From Terrisporobacter mayombei (lineage in GTDB: Bacteria > Bacillota > Clostridia > Peptostreptococcales > Peptostreptococcaceae): a stretch of DNA of 64,000 nucleotides. Below, in pieces: positions 17,323 through 30,384 of the stretch; position 1 is the stretch's first letter, and every line of letters begins with the position of its first letter. Under the pieces are notes generated by a model. The model saw only the letters and a program-made list of their open reading frames with translations. It was not told the DNA's origin and did no database searches. The translations under genes were made by a program, and so were the position numbers. The stretch spans positions 89,700 through 153,699 of the forward strand of contig NZ_JACRYU010000014.1 of assembly GCF_014333445.1 (NCBI RefSeq), given 5' to 3'.

Positions 17323-18261
17323 TTGGATAACTTAATTTTATCCTTTAATGTAGTAGCGCCATTGTGTCTTGTAATGGCACTTGGATATTTTCTTAAATAT
17401 ATGAAAATGTTCGATGAACACTCATTAAATGTAACAAATAACGTTGCTTTTAAAGTGTTTTTACCTTGTTTATTATTTTATAATATTTACACAACAGATG
17501 TAGGAAGTGTATTCGATTCTAGATTGATATTATTTGCCTCCTTATCTATAATTATATCCTTTATTTTTCTATTATTACTAATACCTAAAATAGAAAAAGA
17601 TAATTCTAAAATAGGGGTAATGATTCAAGGTATTTTTCGTAGTAATTTCGTATTATTCGGTATTCCAGTAGCTACTGCATTAGCTGGTGAAGGAAACGTT
17701 GGAACTACAGCTTTATTAATTGGAGTAGTCGTTCCTTTATATAATGTTTTATCTGTAGTTGCTTTAGAAATGTTTAGAGGTGGCCATATTGATTTAAAAA
17801 AGATTGCTCATGGCATAGTTACAAATCCACTTATAATAGGAGCATTTCTTGGTCTACTTTTCTTAATATTTAATATAAAATTGCCTGCATTTATTGTATC
17901 TTCTATTAAAGATTTATCGAAAATTGCTACACCTTTATCTTTGCTACTTCTAGGTGCTTCTTTTTCTTTCTCAGATATAAAAAAATATATAAAAGAAACA
18001 GCTATAGTTGTATTTGGTAAATTAATTGTACTACCTTGCGTATTTTTATCAATTGCATATTTCTTAGGATTTAGGGGAATTGCACTACTTTCTCTTATGG
18101 TTATGTTCTCAGCACCTACTGCTGTATCAAGTTTTCAAATGGCAAAACAAATGGGTGGAGATGGTGATTTGGCAAGTCAAATAGTAGTATTTACTTCTTC
18201 ACTATCTATAGTAACCGTATTTGCATGGATTTTTATTTTAAAACAATTAGCATTAATATAG
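17323..18261 (+). CDS. AEC-family (auxin efflux carrier-like) transporter
   Basis: 312 residues with about ten predicted membrane helices in two halves separated by a cytoplasmic loop, the layout of the AEC/PIN family (malate, malonate or other organic acid carriers in bacteria). The N-terminal NVVAPLCLVMALGYFLKYMK and the C-terminal SAPTAVSSFQMAKQMGGDGDLA segments are typical. The start codon is TTG at 17323, with GGGGAG nine bases upstream. The gene stands alone on the plus strand between rnr and the PH-domain gene; the substrate cannot be inferred from neighbours. Confidence 0.85.
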   Translation: MDNLILSFNVVAPLCLVMALGYFLKYMKMFDEHSLNVTNNVAFKVFLPCLLFYNIYTTDVGSVFDSRLILFASLSIIISFIFLLLLIPKIEKDNSKIGVMIQGIFRSNFVLFGIPVATALAGEGNVGTTALLIGVVVPLYNVLSVVALEMFRGGHIDLKKIAHGIVTNPLIIGAFLGLLFLIFNIKLPAFIVSSIKDLSKIATPLSLLLLGASFSFSDIKKYIKETAIVVFGKLIVLPCVFLSIAYFLGFRGIALLSLMVMFSAPTAVSSFQMAKQMGGDGDLASQIVVFTSSLSIVTVFAWIFILKQLALI

Positions 18262-18271
18262 TATTGAAATA

Positions 18272-18307
18272 TAAAAAGCTGATAAATTTAATTTATCAGC
18301 TTTTTAT
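18272..18307. terminator. Bidirectional terminator between the AEC and PH-domain genes
   Basis: AAAAGCTGATAAAT and ATTTATCAGCTTTT arms form a near-perfect stem with T runs on either strand. Confidence 0.85.
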
Positions 18308-18333
18308 ATTTTTATAATTTATATTTTTTTATA

Positions 18334-18699
18334 TTATAATAAAGCTTGAGCTATTATTCTATCAAACTTACGAATATCTACTCCCTTTTGTAGATTTATT
18401 TTTATATGACCTGCCCTAGTCCATAATTCAACTTCTGCATTTAAATCAAATAATTTACCAGCGTTTTCTGTTGACCACATGTTTATTGATGAGTATGGTA
18501 AAGAGTATATCTCTACTTTTTTACCAGTTAAACCTTGAGCATCTCTAACTATTAATCTCTTATTAGTGAAAATTGCACTATCTCTTAATGTTTTATATGC
18601 TGCTACTGCCACTTCCCCTGAAACTAATAATTCATCTACATCTCCTGGTATTTCACATTCAGACACAAAAGTCCATTGTAATATGTTTGTCATATCCAT
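18334..18699 (-). CDS. Bacterial PH-domain protein
   Basis: 121 residues. The pattern of an N-terminal acidic helix, GEVAVAAYKTLRDSAIFTNKR, DAQGLTGKKVEIYSLPYSSI and a final amphipathic helix (VDIRKFDRIIAQALL) matches the small PH-like family (bPH_1, PF08000). These are single-domain beta-barrel proteins that form rings; their cellular role is not well defined. There is no signal or membrane segment. It is read in the same direction as secG's surroundings but is flanked by terminators on both sides. Confidence 0.8.
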   Translation of the reverse strand: MDMTNILQWTFVSECEIPGDVDELLVSGEVAVAAYKTLRDSAIFTNKRLIVRDAQGLTGKKVEIYSLPYSSINMWSTENAGKLFDLNAEVELWTRAGHIKINLQKGVDIRKFDRIIAQALL

Positions 18700-18804
18700 T
18701 GTTGTCTCCCTCTATTTTATAAGTATAATTTTCTTATATTATAACAAATAAGGTAAACCCCAGCAATAATCTTATTATTCCATATATTGGAATTTACCTT
18801 GCAA

Positions 18805-18834
18805 TTAAAAAATGACTATCTAAATAGATAATCA
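18805..18834 (-). terminator. Terminator of secG
   Basis: AATGATTATCTA and TAGATAGTCATT arms (18811-18834) are followed by TTTTTTAATT on the minus strand. Confidence 0.75.
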
Positions 18835-18903
18835 TTCTTTCATTTAAAAACTAAATTTAAGTTTTAACATATTACAATATTAAATCCTGGCCAATATTTA
18901 ATA

Positions 18904-19134
18904 TTATTTATTAACTACTAATAATGCTAATGCATTTATAAAAAATAGTACTGATACTATCTTTGTTGATTTTAAAAGAAATGCTTGTTTTCCTCTTGGT
19001 TTAAAATACGCTTGTGATTCATCATCTCCAGCATATTCTGATGAAAAGTTTCCTTTACCTTCTTGTGGCATTATAACTAACATCAAGAATATAGCCAATA
19101 CAAGTTGTATTCCCATTAATACATTATTTATCAT
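18904..19134 (-). CDS. secG: Preprotein translocase subunit SecG
   Basis: 76 residues with two membrane helices (MGIQLVLAIFLMLVIMPQEG and the C-terminal SVLFFINALALLVV) joined by a cytoplasmic loop, the normal SecG build. SecG is the small third subunit of the SecYEG channel and stimulates SecA-driven export. AGGAGG lies close before the ATG. In Firmicutes secG often begins the secG-rnr-smpB-ssrA series; the same order is kept here in relaxed form, with the PH-domain and AEC genes between secG and rnr. Confidence 0.93.
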   Translation of the reverse strand: MINNVLMGIQLVLAIFLMLVIMPQEGKGNFSSEYAGDDESQAYFKPRGKQAFLLKSTKIVSVLFFINALALLVVNK

Positions 19135-19229
19135 AGGTAACCTCCTATTTTACGATATTAATAAATACTCAACCTTTAGTTTACCACAGTATTCTATCAT
19201 TTACAATGAATTGAGTCATGTTTTGTATC

Positions 19230-19262
19230 AAAAAACTATTCCCAAATTAAATAGGAATAGTT
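19230..19262 (-). terminator. Terminator of the DUF975 gene
   Basis: AACTATTCC and GGAATAGTT arms (19234-19262) are followed by TTTTTTGATA on the minus strand. Confidence 0.8.
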
Positions 19263-19270
19263 CTTTATCA

Positions 19271-19948
19271 TTAACTATATTTTTTGTCATATAAAAGTAA
19301 ATAATAATTACTATAAGTTACTGTCATATAAGGAACTACCCAAAACATGGCTATTCCTAAAGTTATTGCCCCTAGCAAATACCATAATATAAAACTTAAA
19401 CTAAGTATAATTATCTTCCAGAAATAGCCTCTTATAAGATGTATACTCATACTTATAGCTTCAAATACATTTACATCTTTATCCAATATAGTAAATACTG
19501 AAAAAGTGCAATATATAGAGATTATCCCTCCAATAAATAAAGCTATAATCAATATGACAGTTCCTAAAATTGGTATTTTTATTAGATACATGCTTCCTAT
19601 AAGAACTGCACCTAAAGTTACTGTTAGTTCTATTAATGATATTAGTATAGAATATAAAATACACTTTATAAAAGTTTTAAGGGTAATTAATATTCTTGCC
19701 CATCCTACAGTTTCATTACCTTTACTCTTTGCAATTTGTAAACAGCTATTTGTCATAAATATATTTAGTGTAGTCATTACTAGTGCTATGGACAAAGACA
19801 TTAGGCTACTGTCTCTCATACTCATATTATTAGGATAATATCCTGTAATTAAAAATGTAACTGCACTTAATATAACAGGTACTATCCAGTTACGATTCCT
19901 ATTTAATTGTTGTCTTGACATTTCTTTGATGTTTTTTCTATCTATCAT
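19271..19948 (-). CDS. DUF975 family integral membrane protein
   Basis: 225 residues with five to six predicted membrane helices. The N-terminal MIDRKNIKEMSRQQLNRNRN is the characteristic cytosolic lead-in of this family, and the C-terminal half ends in a YYLLLYD motif. Function unknown; members are widespread in low-GC Firmicutes. It starts 29 bases after the msrAB stop on the same strand, so the two probably share a transcript that ends at the hairpin at 19230-19262. Confidence 0.78.
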   Translation of the reverse strand: MIDRKNIKEMSRQQLNRNRNWIVPVILSAVTFLITGYYPNNMSMRDSSLMSLSIALVMTTLNIFMTNSCLQIAKSKGNETVGWARILITLKTFIKCILYSILISLIELTVTLGAVLIGSMYLIKIPILGTVILIIALFIGGIISIYCTFSVFTILDKDVNVFEAISMSIHLIRGYFWKIIILSLSFILWYLLGAITLGIAMFWVVPYMTVTYSNYYLLLYDKKYS

Positions 19949-19977
19949 AGTATCGTCCTCCTACTATAATAGTTTTG

Positions 19978-20901
19978 CTATAAATACTGTAAATATTCTT
20001 CGTATCCTTCTTCTTTCATTTTATCCTTAGGTATAAATCTAAGTGATGCTGAATTTATACAAAATCTAAGCCCACCTAATTCTTCTGGTCCATCATCAAA
20101 TACATGACCTAAGTGAGAACCACTTTTTCCACCTACTACTTCTACCCTATTCATATTATGAGAATAATCTTCTTTAAAAGCTAATGCTCCTCTTTGAGCT
20201 GGCTTAGCAAAACTTGGCCATCCACACCCTGAATCAAATTTATCCTTTGAGGTAAATAAAACTTCTCCACTTACAATATCAACATAAATACCCACTTCAA
20301 AATTATCATAGTATTCATTTCTGAAAGGTGGCTCAGTAATTGCATTTTGAGTTACTTCATATTGCATAGGAGTAAGATTTTTCTTAGCCCACATTTTATT
20401 AATATGCTTAGCTCTTCCAGAACCACGGAAATATCTATCATAGTGAGTCGGATTCTTTTTATAGTAATATTGATGATAATCCTCAGCTTCATAGAAATGT
20501 ACTGCTTTTAAAATTTCAGTAACTACAGGTTTATCATAAAGTCCGCTTTTATCTAACTCTTCTTTAGACTTTTCTGCCTCCATTCTTTGCTCTTCATCAT
20601 GATAAAAAATCACAGTCTTATAATGATGACCTAAATCTGCAAATTGACCGCCTTCTTGAGTTGGGTCAATAACACTCCAATATATATCTAATAGTTCTTT
20701 ATAACTTATTATTTCATCGTCAAAAGTAATTTGTATAGCTTCAATATGTCCTGTCAAATCAGTACATACTTCTTCGTATGTAGGATTTTCTGTATAGCCT
20801 CCTGTATATCCAGATATTACAGATTCCACACCTTTATATTCATCAAAAGGCTTTACCATACACCAAAAACACCCTCCTGCGAATGTAGCTAATTTCTTCA
20901 T
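19978..20901 (-). CDS. msrAB: Bifunctional methionine sulfoxide reductase MsrA/MsrB
   Basis: 307 residues. An N-terminal MsrA domain (residues 1-155) has the catalytic GGCFWC motif and reduces S-sulfoxides. A C-terminal MsrB domain (about 170-305) has SGCGWPSF and the catalytic cysteine in [12 protein letters not shown], and reduces R-sulfoxides. The MsrB part lacks the two CxxC zinc-binding pairs of many MsrB proteins, as is common in fused forms. The enzyme repairs oxidised methionine in proteins using thioredoxin. It is followed by the DUF975 gene. Confidence 0.95.
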   Translation of the reverse strand: MKKLATFAGGCFWCMVKPFDEYKGVESVISGYTGGYTENPTYEEVCTDLTGHIEAIQITFDDEIISYKELLDIYWSVIDPTQEGGQFADLGHHYKTVIFYHDEEQRMEAEKSKEELDKSGLYDKPVVTEILKAVHFYEAEDYHQYYYKKNPTHYDRYFRGSGRAKHINKMWAKKNLTPMQYEVTQNAITEPPFRNEYYDNFEVGIYVDIVSGEVLFTSKDKFDSGCGWPSFAKPAQRGALAFKEDYSHNMNRVEVVGGKSGSHLGHVFDDGPEELGGLRFCINSASLRFIPKDKMKEEGYEEYLQYL

Positions 20902-21025
20902 ATATAAGCACTCCTTTCTTATATTGATTATTATTTTTAAAGTTTAATTAATTTATTCCCTAAAAAATTTTATATAATCTAAAAAGTAAATATTTTACTC
21001 CATTACTCAAGAGCTAATCTTTAGA

Positions 21026-21066
21026 TTATAAAAAAATAGACGAACTCTTTTGAGATCGCCTATTTA
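21026..21066 (-). terminator. Terminator of pyk
   Basis: AAATAGGCGATCTC and GAGTTCGTCTATTT arms around an AAAA loop (21034-21065) are followed by a T run on the minus strand. Confidence 0.85.
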
Positions 21067-21112
21067 GGAAAATTTTTATTTAAAGGTTTTTATTAAACTG
21101 TCTTTTCTTTTA

Positions 21113-22537
21113 TTAAACTGTTTCTACTTTTATTAAGTTAGTAGTTCCTTTTACACCAACTGGTACACCAGCAGTTATAACTACTAAGTCTTCTTTATTT
21201 ATATATTCTGCTTTTTCAGCTGATTTTATAGCATTTTCTATAACTTCATCAGTGTTTCCAGCATTTGAAGTTAATAATGGTAAAACTCCCCAAGTTAATG
21301 ATAACTGTCTCATAACTCTTTCATTATCAGTTGTAGCTACTATTGGGCAGTCTGGTCTAAATTTAGATACCATTCTTGCAGTGTGACCTGAAGACGTTGA
21401 ACTTATTATAGCTTTTGCATTTAAGTCCATAGCTGTTGTACAAGTTGCATAACTTATTGCATCTGTAACATTTTTAGCTTTATTAGCTTTGCTTCTTATA
21501 GCTTTATCGTAATCTACAGTCTCTTCTGTTCTTTTTGCTATTGAAGCCATTGTTTTAACTGCTTCTATTGGATATTTACCTGCAGCAGTCTCTCCAGATA
21601 ACATTATTGCATCTGTTCCATCATAAATTGCATTTGCAACGTCTGTAACTTCTGCTCTTGTTGGTCTTGGATTTCTCATCATAGAGTCAAGCATTTGAGT
21701 AGCAGTTATAACTGGTTTCCCTACTTCGTTACATTTTTTTATCATTAATTTTTGAACAACTGGTATATCTTCTGTTGGTATCTCAACACCTAAATCCCCT
21801 CTAGCTACCATTATACCGTCAGATACTTCTATTATTTCATCTAAATTATCTACACCTTCTTGGTTTTCTATTTTAGATATTATTTTTATATCAGTTGCAT
21901 TGTTTTCTTCTAATATTTCTCTTATAGCTAATACATCAGATACTTTTCTTACGAATGATGCAGCTATAAAATCTATTCCTTGGCTAATACCAAATTCGAT
22001 ATCGCTTCTATCTTTTTCTGTTATAGCTGGTAAATTTACCTTAACACCTGGCACATTTACACCTTTGTGATTTTTAACTATTCCTGAATTTTCAACTATA
22101 CAAACTATATCGTCACCATTTACTTCTTTAACAGTAAGACCTACTAAACCATCATCTATTAATATAGTATTTCCTGGTTTAACATCATCTGCTAATCCTT
22201 TGTAACTTACAGTACATATTTCTTTATTACCCATAACATCTTTCATTGTTATTGTGAAAGTTTGTCCTTCTTCTAGAAGAACTTCTGGTAACTCAAATTG
22301 TCCTGTTCTTATTTCTGGACCTTTAGTATCTAAAAGAATAGCTGTAGGTTGACCTAATTCTTCTCTTATTTTTTTAACTAAGTCTATTCTCCCTTTATGC
22401 TCTTCATGAGAACCGTGTGAAAAGTTCATTCTACATACATTTAAACCACTTTTTATAAGCTCTCTTAATACTTCTTCACTTTCACTAGCTGGTCCTAGCG
22501 TACAAACAATTTTAGTTCTTTTTATGTTGTTTATCAT
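21113..22537 (-). CDS. pyk: Pyruvate kinase
   Basis: 474 residues: the core enzyme without the extra C-terminal PEP-utiliser-like domain found in Bacillus pyruvate kinases. It makes pyruvate and ATP from phosphoenolpyruvate and ADP. Motifs: N-terminal TKIVCTLGPAS, NFSHGSHEEH, the active-site EGVDNLDEIIEVSDG and MVARGDLGVEIP stretch, and the TATQMLDSM signature. The allosteric C-domain follows after residue 345. It has its own promoter region and terminator and lies next to eno rather than pfkA. An 8 bp stem (arms TTATACAC and GTGTGTAA) sits in its leader around 22561-22593. Confidence 0.97.
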   Translation of the reverse strand: MINNIKRTKIVCTLGPASESEEVLRELIKSGLNVCRMNFSHGSHEEHKGRIDLVKKIREELGQPTAILLDTKGPEIRTGQFELPEVLLEEGQTFTITMKDVMGNKEICTVSYKGLADDVKPGNTILIDDGLVGLTVKEVNGDDIVCIVENSGIVKNHKGVNVPGVKVNLPAITEKDRSDIEFGISQGIDFIAASFVRKVSDVLAIREILEENNATDIKIISKIENQEGVDNLDEIIEVSDGIMVARGDLGVEIPTEDIPVVQKLMIKKCNEVGKPVITATQMLDSMMRNPRPTRAEVTDVANAIYDGTDAIMLSGETAAGKYPIEAVKTMASIAKRTEETVDYDKAIRSKANKAKNVTDAISYATCTTAMDLNAKAIISSTSSGHTARMVSKFRPDCPIVATTDNERVMRQLSLTWGVLPLLTSNAGNTDEVIENAIKSAEKAEYINKEDLVVITAGVPVGVKGTTNLIKVETV

Positions 22538-22624
22538 ATCTGACTCTCCCTCTTGCTTTTATTACACACTTAAGTCAGTTTTGGTGTATAATAAATAATG
22601 TTGTTTATTTTATATTTATATTTA

Positions 22625-22677
22625 TGAAAAATCCTAGTCAGTAGCCTAAGAATACTACGAATGACTAGGATTTTTTA
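22625..22677. terminator. Terminator of eno, bidirectional
   Basis: AAAAATCCTAGTCA and TGACTAGGATTTTT arms (22627-22676) enclose a partly paired loop, with T runs on either side. Confidence 0.85.
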
Positions 22678-22716
22678 TACTAGAATTGTTAGTAATGCAC
22701 TCTTACTAATTACAAA

Positions 22717-24033
<1,317 letters not shown>

Positions 24034-24266
24034 TTAATGCGTACTAATTTAAGAATCTTAATTTAAAATAAATAATTTCAAATTTATTATACTTATTGAT
24101 GGGTAAGTTTATAAATTTTTAAATAATTACTTTAAATTTTAATTGTAAATATAATTTCATCCTAAACTAGTAACCTTTTTATAATTTTCATTTTAAATCT
24201 TGTTAATAAATTAATATATTATATATTTATAAATCTCAACTTTCTTCATTTTGAGCAAAGATGATT

Positions 24267-25796
24267 TTATTTACTTATTAATGAATGACCAGTCATTTCT
24301 TCTGGCTGATCTAAATGCATCATATCTAATAAAGTTGGTGCTATATCTGATAACCTACCATCTTCTAATAATTTAGCATTTTTAAATTCTTCACCTGTCA
24401 CTATAAATGGAACAGGATTTGTTGAGTGTGCTGTGATAACTTTTTTTGTTTCTAAATCAAACATTGATTCAGCATTACCATGGTCTGCAGTTATTATTGC
24501 ACTACCACCTACTGAGTTTAGCTTATCAACTAATTTACCAACACATTCATCAACAGCTTCAACAGCCTTTGCAGCTGCTTCCATAACTCCTGTATGACCA
24601 ACCATATCAGGATTTGCGAAGTTTACAACTATTAAATCGTATTTATCTTCATCTATTTTAGCCATTACTTTTTCAACTAATTCTGGTGCAGACATTTCTG
24701 GTTGTAAGTCATAAGTTGCAACCTTTGGAGAAGGTATTAATAATCTATCTTCACCTTCATTAGGCTCTTCTACACCACCGTTGAAGAAGAATGTAACATG
24801 AGCATATTTTTCTGTTTCAGCAGCTCTTAATTGAGTTTTTCCATTCTTAGCTAGGAATTCACCAAGAGTGTTTGTTAATGTTGCTGGACAGAATGCTATA
24901 TTTACATTTTGTATAGTTATATCGTATTCAGTTAAACATACGAAGAATGTCTTTACTTGATTTTTTTCAAATCCAGTAAAATCTTCACAAACTATAGCTC
25001 TAGTTATTTCTCTAGCTCTATCTGGTCTAAAGTTAAAGAATATAACTGAATCTCCTTCTGATATTTTACCAACTGGCGCATTATCTTTCATTATAACTGT
25101 TGGTAATATAAACTCATCATTACTTCCTTTTTGGTAAGAGCTTTCCACAGCTTCACTGGCAGAAGAAGCAGTTTCTCCTTCTCCTTCAACCATAGCTTTA
25201 TAAGCTTTTTCTACTCTTTCCCATCTCTTATCTCTGTCCATTGCATAGTATCTACCGTTTACTGAAGCAAATTCACCACATTCTATACTTGCCATATATT
25301 CTTCCATATCTTTAACATAGTTTATAGCACTTTGTGGATCCGTATCTCTACCATCAGTAAATGCATGAACAAAAACTTTTTTAACACCTTGTCCTTTAGC
25401 CATTTTGATTAAGGCTTTAAGGTGATCTATATGTGAATGTACTCCACCATCAGATAACAATCCCATGATATGAAGTGCATGTGATTTAGCATTATCCATA
25501 GCTTGACTTAAAACTTCATTTGTAAAGAAGTCTCCGTCTTCAATAGATTTTGTTATTCTAGTTAAATCTTGATATACTATTCTTCCTGCACCTATATTAG
25601 TATGACCAACTTCAGAGTTACCCATTTGGCCATTTGGAAGTCCAACATCAAGACCACTAGCATTTATTAATGTATTTGGGTATTCTTTAACTATTTTATC
25701 TAGGTTTGGAGTCTTAGCAAGAGCTATTGCACTAGCGCTATCCTCAGTTGAGTATCCAAAACCATCCATAATTATTAAAGCTACTGGTTTTTTCAT
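24267..25796 (-). CDS. gpmI: 2,3-bisphosphoglycerate-independent phosphoglycerate mutase
   Basis: 509 residues, the usual size of the metal-dependent mutase that interconverts 3- and 2-phosphoglycerate. Motifs: IMDGFGYS with metal-binding Asp, the catalytic serine in GQMGNSEVGHTNIGAGR, HAFTDGRDT, and the metal site ITADHGNAE. The start lies four bases after the tpiA stop, so it is translationally close-coupled in a pgk-tpiA-gpmI operon. Confidence 0.97.
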   Translation of the reverse strand: MKKPVALIIMDGFGYSTEDSASAIALAKTPNLDKIVKEYPNTLINASGLDVGLPNGQMGNSEVGHTNIGAGRIVYQDLTRITKSIEDGDFFTNEVLSQAMDNAKSHALHIMGLLSDGGVHSHIDHLKALIKMAKGQGVKKVFVHAFTDGRDTDPQSAINYVKDMEEYMASIECGEFASVNGRYYAMDRDKRWERVEKAYKAMVEGEGETASSASEAVESSYQKGSNDEFILPTVIMKDNAPVGKISEGDSVIFFNFRPDRAREITRAIVCEDFTGFEKNQVKTFFVCLTEYDITIQNVNIAFCPATLTNTLGEFLAKNGKTQLRAAETEKYAHVTFFFNGGVEEPNEGEDRLLIPSPKVATYDLQPEMSAPELVEKVMAKIDEDKYDLIVVNFANPDMVGHTGVMEAAAKAVEAVDECVGKLVDKLNSVGGSAIITADHGNAESMFDLETKKVITAHSTNPVPFIVTGEEFKNAKLLEDGRLSDIAPTLLDMMHLDQPEEMTGHSLISK

Positions 25797-25800
25797 TAAA

Positions 25801-26556
25801 CTATTTCACTCCTTGGTAATTTACAAGTGCTATATAGTCAGCTGGTTGTAAAGATGCTCCACCAACTAATGCACCATCTATGTCACTTTGACCCATTATT
25901 TCTACAACATTTCCTGGTTTAACACTTCCACCATATTGTATTCTAACTTCATTAGCTAAATCTCCATATACAGAAGCAACTACTTCTCTTATGTAAGATA
26001 TAACATCATTAGCTTGCTCTGCTGTAGCAGTTTTTCCAGTTCCTATAGCCCATATTGGTTCATAAGCTATAACAACTTTTTTAAGGTCTTCTTCTTTAAC
26101 ATCTTTTAATCCTGCTATTATTTGTTCTTTAACTACATCTTTAGTTTTATCAGTTTCTCTTTGTTCTAATGTCTCTCCACAGCAAAGTATTGGATCTATT
26201 CCAACTTCTAAAGCTTTTAAAACTTTTTTATTTACAGTTTTATCAGTCTCATTGAAATATTCTCTTCTCTCTGAATGTCCGATTACTACATAGTCTATAT
26301 CTAATTCTTTAAGCATTAAAGGTGATATTTCTCCTGTGAATGCTCCATTTTCTTCGAAATGCATATTTTGAGCACCAACTTTTACATTAGTACCTTCAGT
26401 TGCTTCTTTTAAATCTTTTAATAAAGTAAATGGTGCACATATAACAGCATCTACTGCTTCATCATTTAAGTTCCCTTTTATTTCATTAACAAATTCTACT
26501 GCTTCTTTTATCGTTTTATGCATTTTCCAGTTTCCTGCAATAATAGGTTTTCTCAT
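25801..26556 (-). CDS. tpiA: Triose-phosphate isomerase
   Basis: 251 residues. It converts dihydroxyacetone phosphate to glyceraldehyde 3-phosphate. Catalytic Lys in GNWKMHKT, His in [11 protein letters not shown], Glu in [14 protein letters not shown], and the phosphate-gripping YGGSVKPGN and GGASL segments are complete. It starts 37 bases after pgk and is followed after four bases by gpmI. Confidence 0.98.
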   Translation of the reverse strand: MRKPIIAGNWKMHKTIKEAVEFVNEIKGNLNDEAVDAVICAPFTLLKDLKEATEGTNVKVGAQNMHFEENGAFTGEISPLMLKELDIDYVVIGHSERREYFNETDKTVNKKVLKALEVGIDPILCCGETLEQRETDKTKDVVKEQIIAGLKDVKEEDLKKVVIAYEPIWAIGTGKTATAEQANDVISYIREVVASVYGDLANEVRIQYGGSVKPGNVVEIMGQSDIDGALVGGASLQPADYIALVNYQGVK

Positions 26557-26593
26557 TTTACTTCCTCCCTGTGCGAGCTTTTATTTATTTAAA

Positions 26594-27796
26594 TTACTTA
26601 TTATCTAAAGCAACTATTCCTGGTAATTCTTTACCTTCTAAGAACTCCAATGAAGCCCCTCCACCAGTTGATACGTGAGTCATTTTATCTCCGAATCCTA
26701 ATTGGTTAACAGCAGCAGCACTATCTCCACCACCGATTACAGTTGTAGCCCCTTCTAAGTTAGCCATAGCTTTTGCTATTGCTAAAGTTCCTTTTGCGAA
26801 AGCTTCAAATTCGAATACACCCATTGGTCCATTCCATACTATTGTTTTAGAATTGTTTACAACATCTACGAATTTAGCTTCAGATTTAGGTCCTATATCA
26901 AGTCCCATGTGACCTGCAGGTATGTTTTGATCTTCTGTTACAACAACCTCTGCATCAGCAGCAAATTTAGCAGCTGCTCTTGAGTCAACTGGTAATAAGA
27001 AGTTAACACCTTTTTCTTTAGCTTTTTCTAACATTTCTTTCGCATAATCTATTTTGTCTTCTTCACATAAAGAAGTTCCTATTTCATACCCTTGAGCTTT
27101 TAAAAATGTATACGCCATTCCTCCACCGATTATTATGTTATCAACTTTTTCTAATAATTGGTTTATAACTGCTATTTTATCAGATACTTTTGATCCTCCA
27201 AGTATAGCTGTGAAAGGTCTTACTGGGTTAGCTACTGCTTCTCCTAAGAATTTTAATTCTTTTTGAATTAAGTATCCACAAGCTCTTTCTTCTAAGAATT
27301 CCCCAGCACCTACTGTTGAACAGTGAGCTCTATGAGCAGTACCGAAAGCATCATTTACAAATATGTCTGCTAATGAAGCTAATTCTTTAGAGAAGTTCTC
27401 TTCGTTTTTAGTTTCTTCTTTTCTATATCTAGTATTTTGAAGTAATACTACATCTCCGTTTTGCATTTTTTCTACAGCTGCTCTTGCATTTTCTCCAACA
27501 ACATTGTCATCTGCAGCAAATACAACTTCTTGATTTAACATTTCAGATAATCTTTTAGCTACTGGCTCTAAAGATAATTCTGGTTTAGGTTCTCCTTTTG
27601 GTTTACCCATATGTGAGCAAAGTATTACTTTAGCTCCATTTTCTATTAAATATTTTATAGTAGGTAATGCACCGTTTAATCTGTTTTCATCAGTTATTTT
27701 TCCATCTTGTAGTGGTACGTTAAAGTCACATCTTACTAGTACTTTTTTCCCGTTAACATTTATGTTTTCGATTGTTTTTTTGTTTAGCATAGACAT
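26594..27796 (-). CDS. pgk: Phosphoglycerate kinase
   Basis: 400 residues. It makes ATP from 1,3-bisphosphoglycerate. Motifs: [31 protein letters not shown], the hinge and the nucleotide-binding [20 protein letters not shown] lies eight bases before the ATG; the third-codon ATG is an alternative. A strong terminator stands between gapA and pgk, and a TATAAT box lies at 27833-27838 upstream of pgk, so pgk-tpiA-gpmI should have its own promoter instead of relying only on the cggR promoter. Confidence 0.97.
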   Translation of the reverse strand: MSMLNKKTIENINVNGKKVLVRCDFNVPLQDGKITDENRLNGALPTIKYLIENGAKVILCSHMGKPKGEPKPELSLEPVAKRLSEMLNQEVVFAADDNVVGENARAAVEKMQNGDVVLLQNTRYRKEETKNEENFSKELASLADIFVNDAFGTAHRAHCSTVGAGEFLEERACGYLIQKELKFLGEAVANPVRPFTAILGGSKVSDKIAVINQLLEKVDNIIIGGGMAYTFLKAQGYEIGTSLCEEDKIDYAKEMLEKAKEKGVNFLLPVDSRAAAKFAADAEVVVTEDQNIPAGHMGLDIGPKSEAKFVDVVNNSKTIVWNGPMGVFEFEAFAKGTLAIAKAMANLEGATTVIGGGDSAAAVNQLGFGDKMTHVSTGGGASLEFLEGKELPGIVALDNK

Positions 27797-27832
27797 AGTA
27801 CAATCTCCTTTCAGTCAAACTATTCCGATTTT

Positions 27833-27838
27833 ATTATA
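27833..27838 (-). promoter_or_regulatory. Candidate -10 box for pgk-tpiA-gpmI
   Basis: TATAAT on the minus strand lies 37 bases before the pgk start, between the gapA terminator and pgk. A good -35 is not obvious (AT-rich sequence), so this is a partial promoter call. Confidence 0.45.
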
Positions 27839-27873
27839 CTCTTTTCATAAATATATTTTATATCTTTTATTAT

Positions 27874-27921
27874 TAAAAAAAGTCCAGAGCCCGTAGTATA
27901 AAACTACAAACCCGGACTTTA
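27874..27921 (-). terminator. Terminator between gapA and pgk
   Basis: AAAGTCC and GGACTTT outer arms with an inner GTAGT/ACTAC pairing (27879-27920) are followed by TTTTTTTAATAA on the minus strand. It lies only a few bases after the gapA stop. Confidence 0.88.
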
Positions 27922-27928
27922 TATCAAA

Positions 27929-30020
<2,092 letters not shown>

Positions 30021-30048
30021 GATAATATCCTCTTGATTAATAATGTAG

Positions 30049-30087
30049 CGGGACTTTTCATGTCCCTTATATTAATTTTATGTCCCA
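30049..30087 (-). promoter_or_regulatory. CggR operator
   Basis: On the minus strand GGGACATAAAA is repeated exactly 20 bases later as GGGACATGAAAA, followed by GTCCCG. The 20-base period and the GGGAC/GTCCC half-sites match the CggR operator known from Bacillus (CGGGAC-N6-TGTC repeated). It lies between the promoter and the cggR start. Confidence 0.85.
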
Positions 30088-30099
30088 CAAGATAATTTT

Positions 30100-30128
30100 A
30101 TTTTAACCCAATGAAAACCATTTTTCAA
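30100..30128 (-). promoter_or_regulatory. Promoter of cggR-gapA
   Basis: Minus strand TTGAAA (30123-30128), 17-base spacer, TAAAAT (30100-30105). This is a good vegetative sigma-A promoter. The start point would be just upstream of the CggR operator, so bound CggR would block elongation or clearance. Confidence 0.75.
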
Positions 30129-30293
30129 GTAGTTTTTTTGTAAATTATACGTTAATTTTTTAACTTTAGTAAAATACATGGTATGAACCATCTAATTTAT
30201 TTTTTCCTGTTTTATATAAAAAATTCTCTTAACTGCTATGGCCAATAATTTAAAACCTTATCGTTCCTTTAAAATATTTAAATTTACAAGAAT

Positions 30294-30324
30294 AACCTAT
30301 TAATTTCGCGAAATTTAATAGGTT
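30294..30324. repeat. 31-base palindrome with CGCG centre
   Basis: AACCTATTAA and TTAATAGGTT arms flank TTTCGCGAAA, itself a palindrome. It lies between the hslO terminator and the cggR promoter without a T run, so it may be a protein-binding site or a leftover hairpin. Confidence 0.4.
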
Positions 30325-30333
30325 GCAATTTAT

Positions 30334-30369
30334 AAAAAAAGGAACTGTTTTTAAACAGTCCCTTTTTTT
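30334..30369 (-). terminator. Terminator of hslO
   Basis: AAGGGACTGTTT and AAACAGTTCCTT arms (about 30340-30365) are followed by a long T run on the minus strand. Confidence 0.88.
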
Positions 30370-30384
30370 ATATTTATATTAAAA

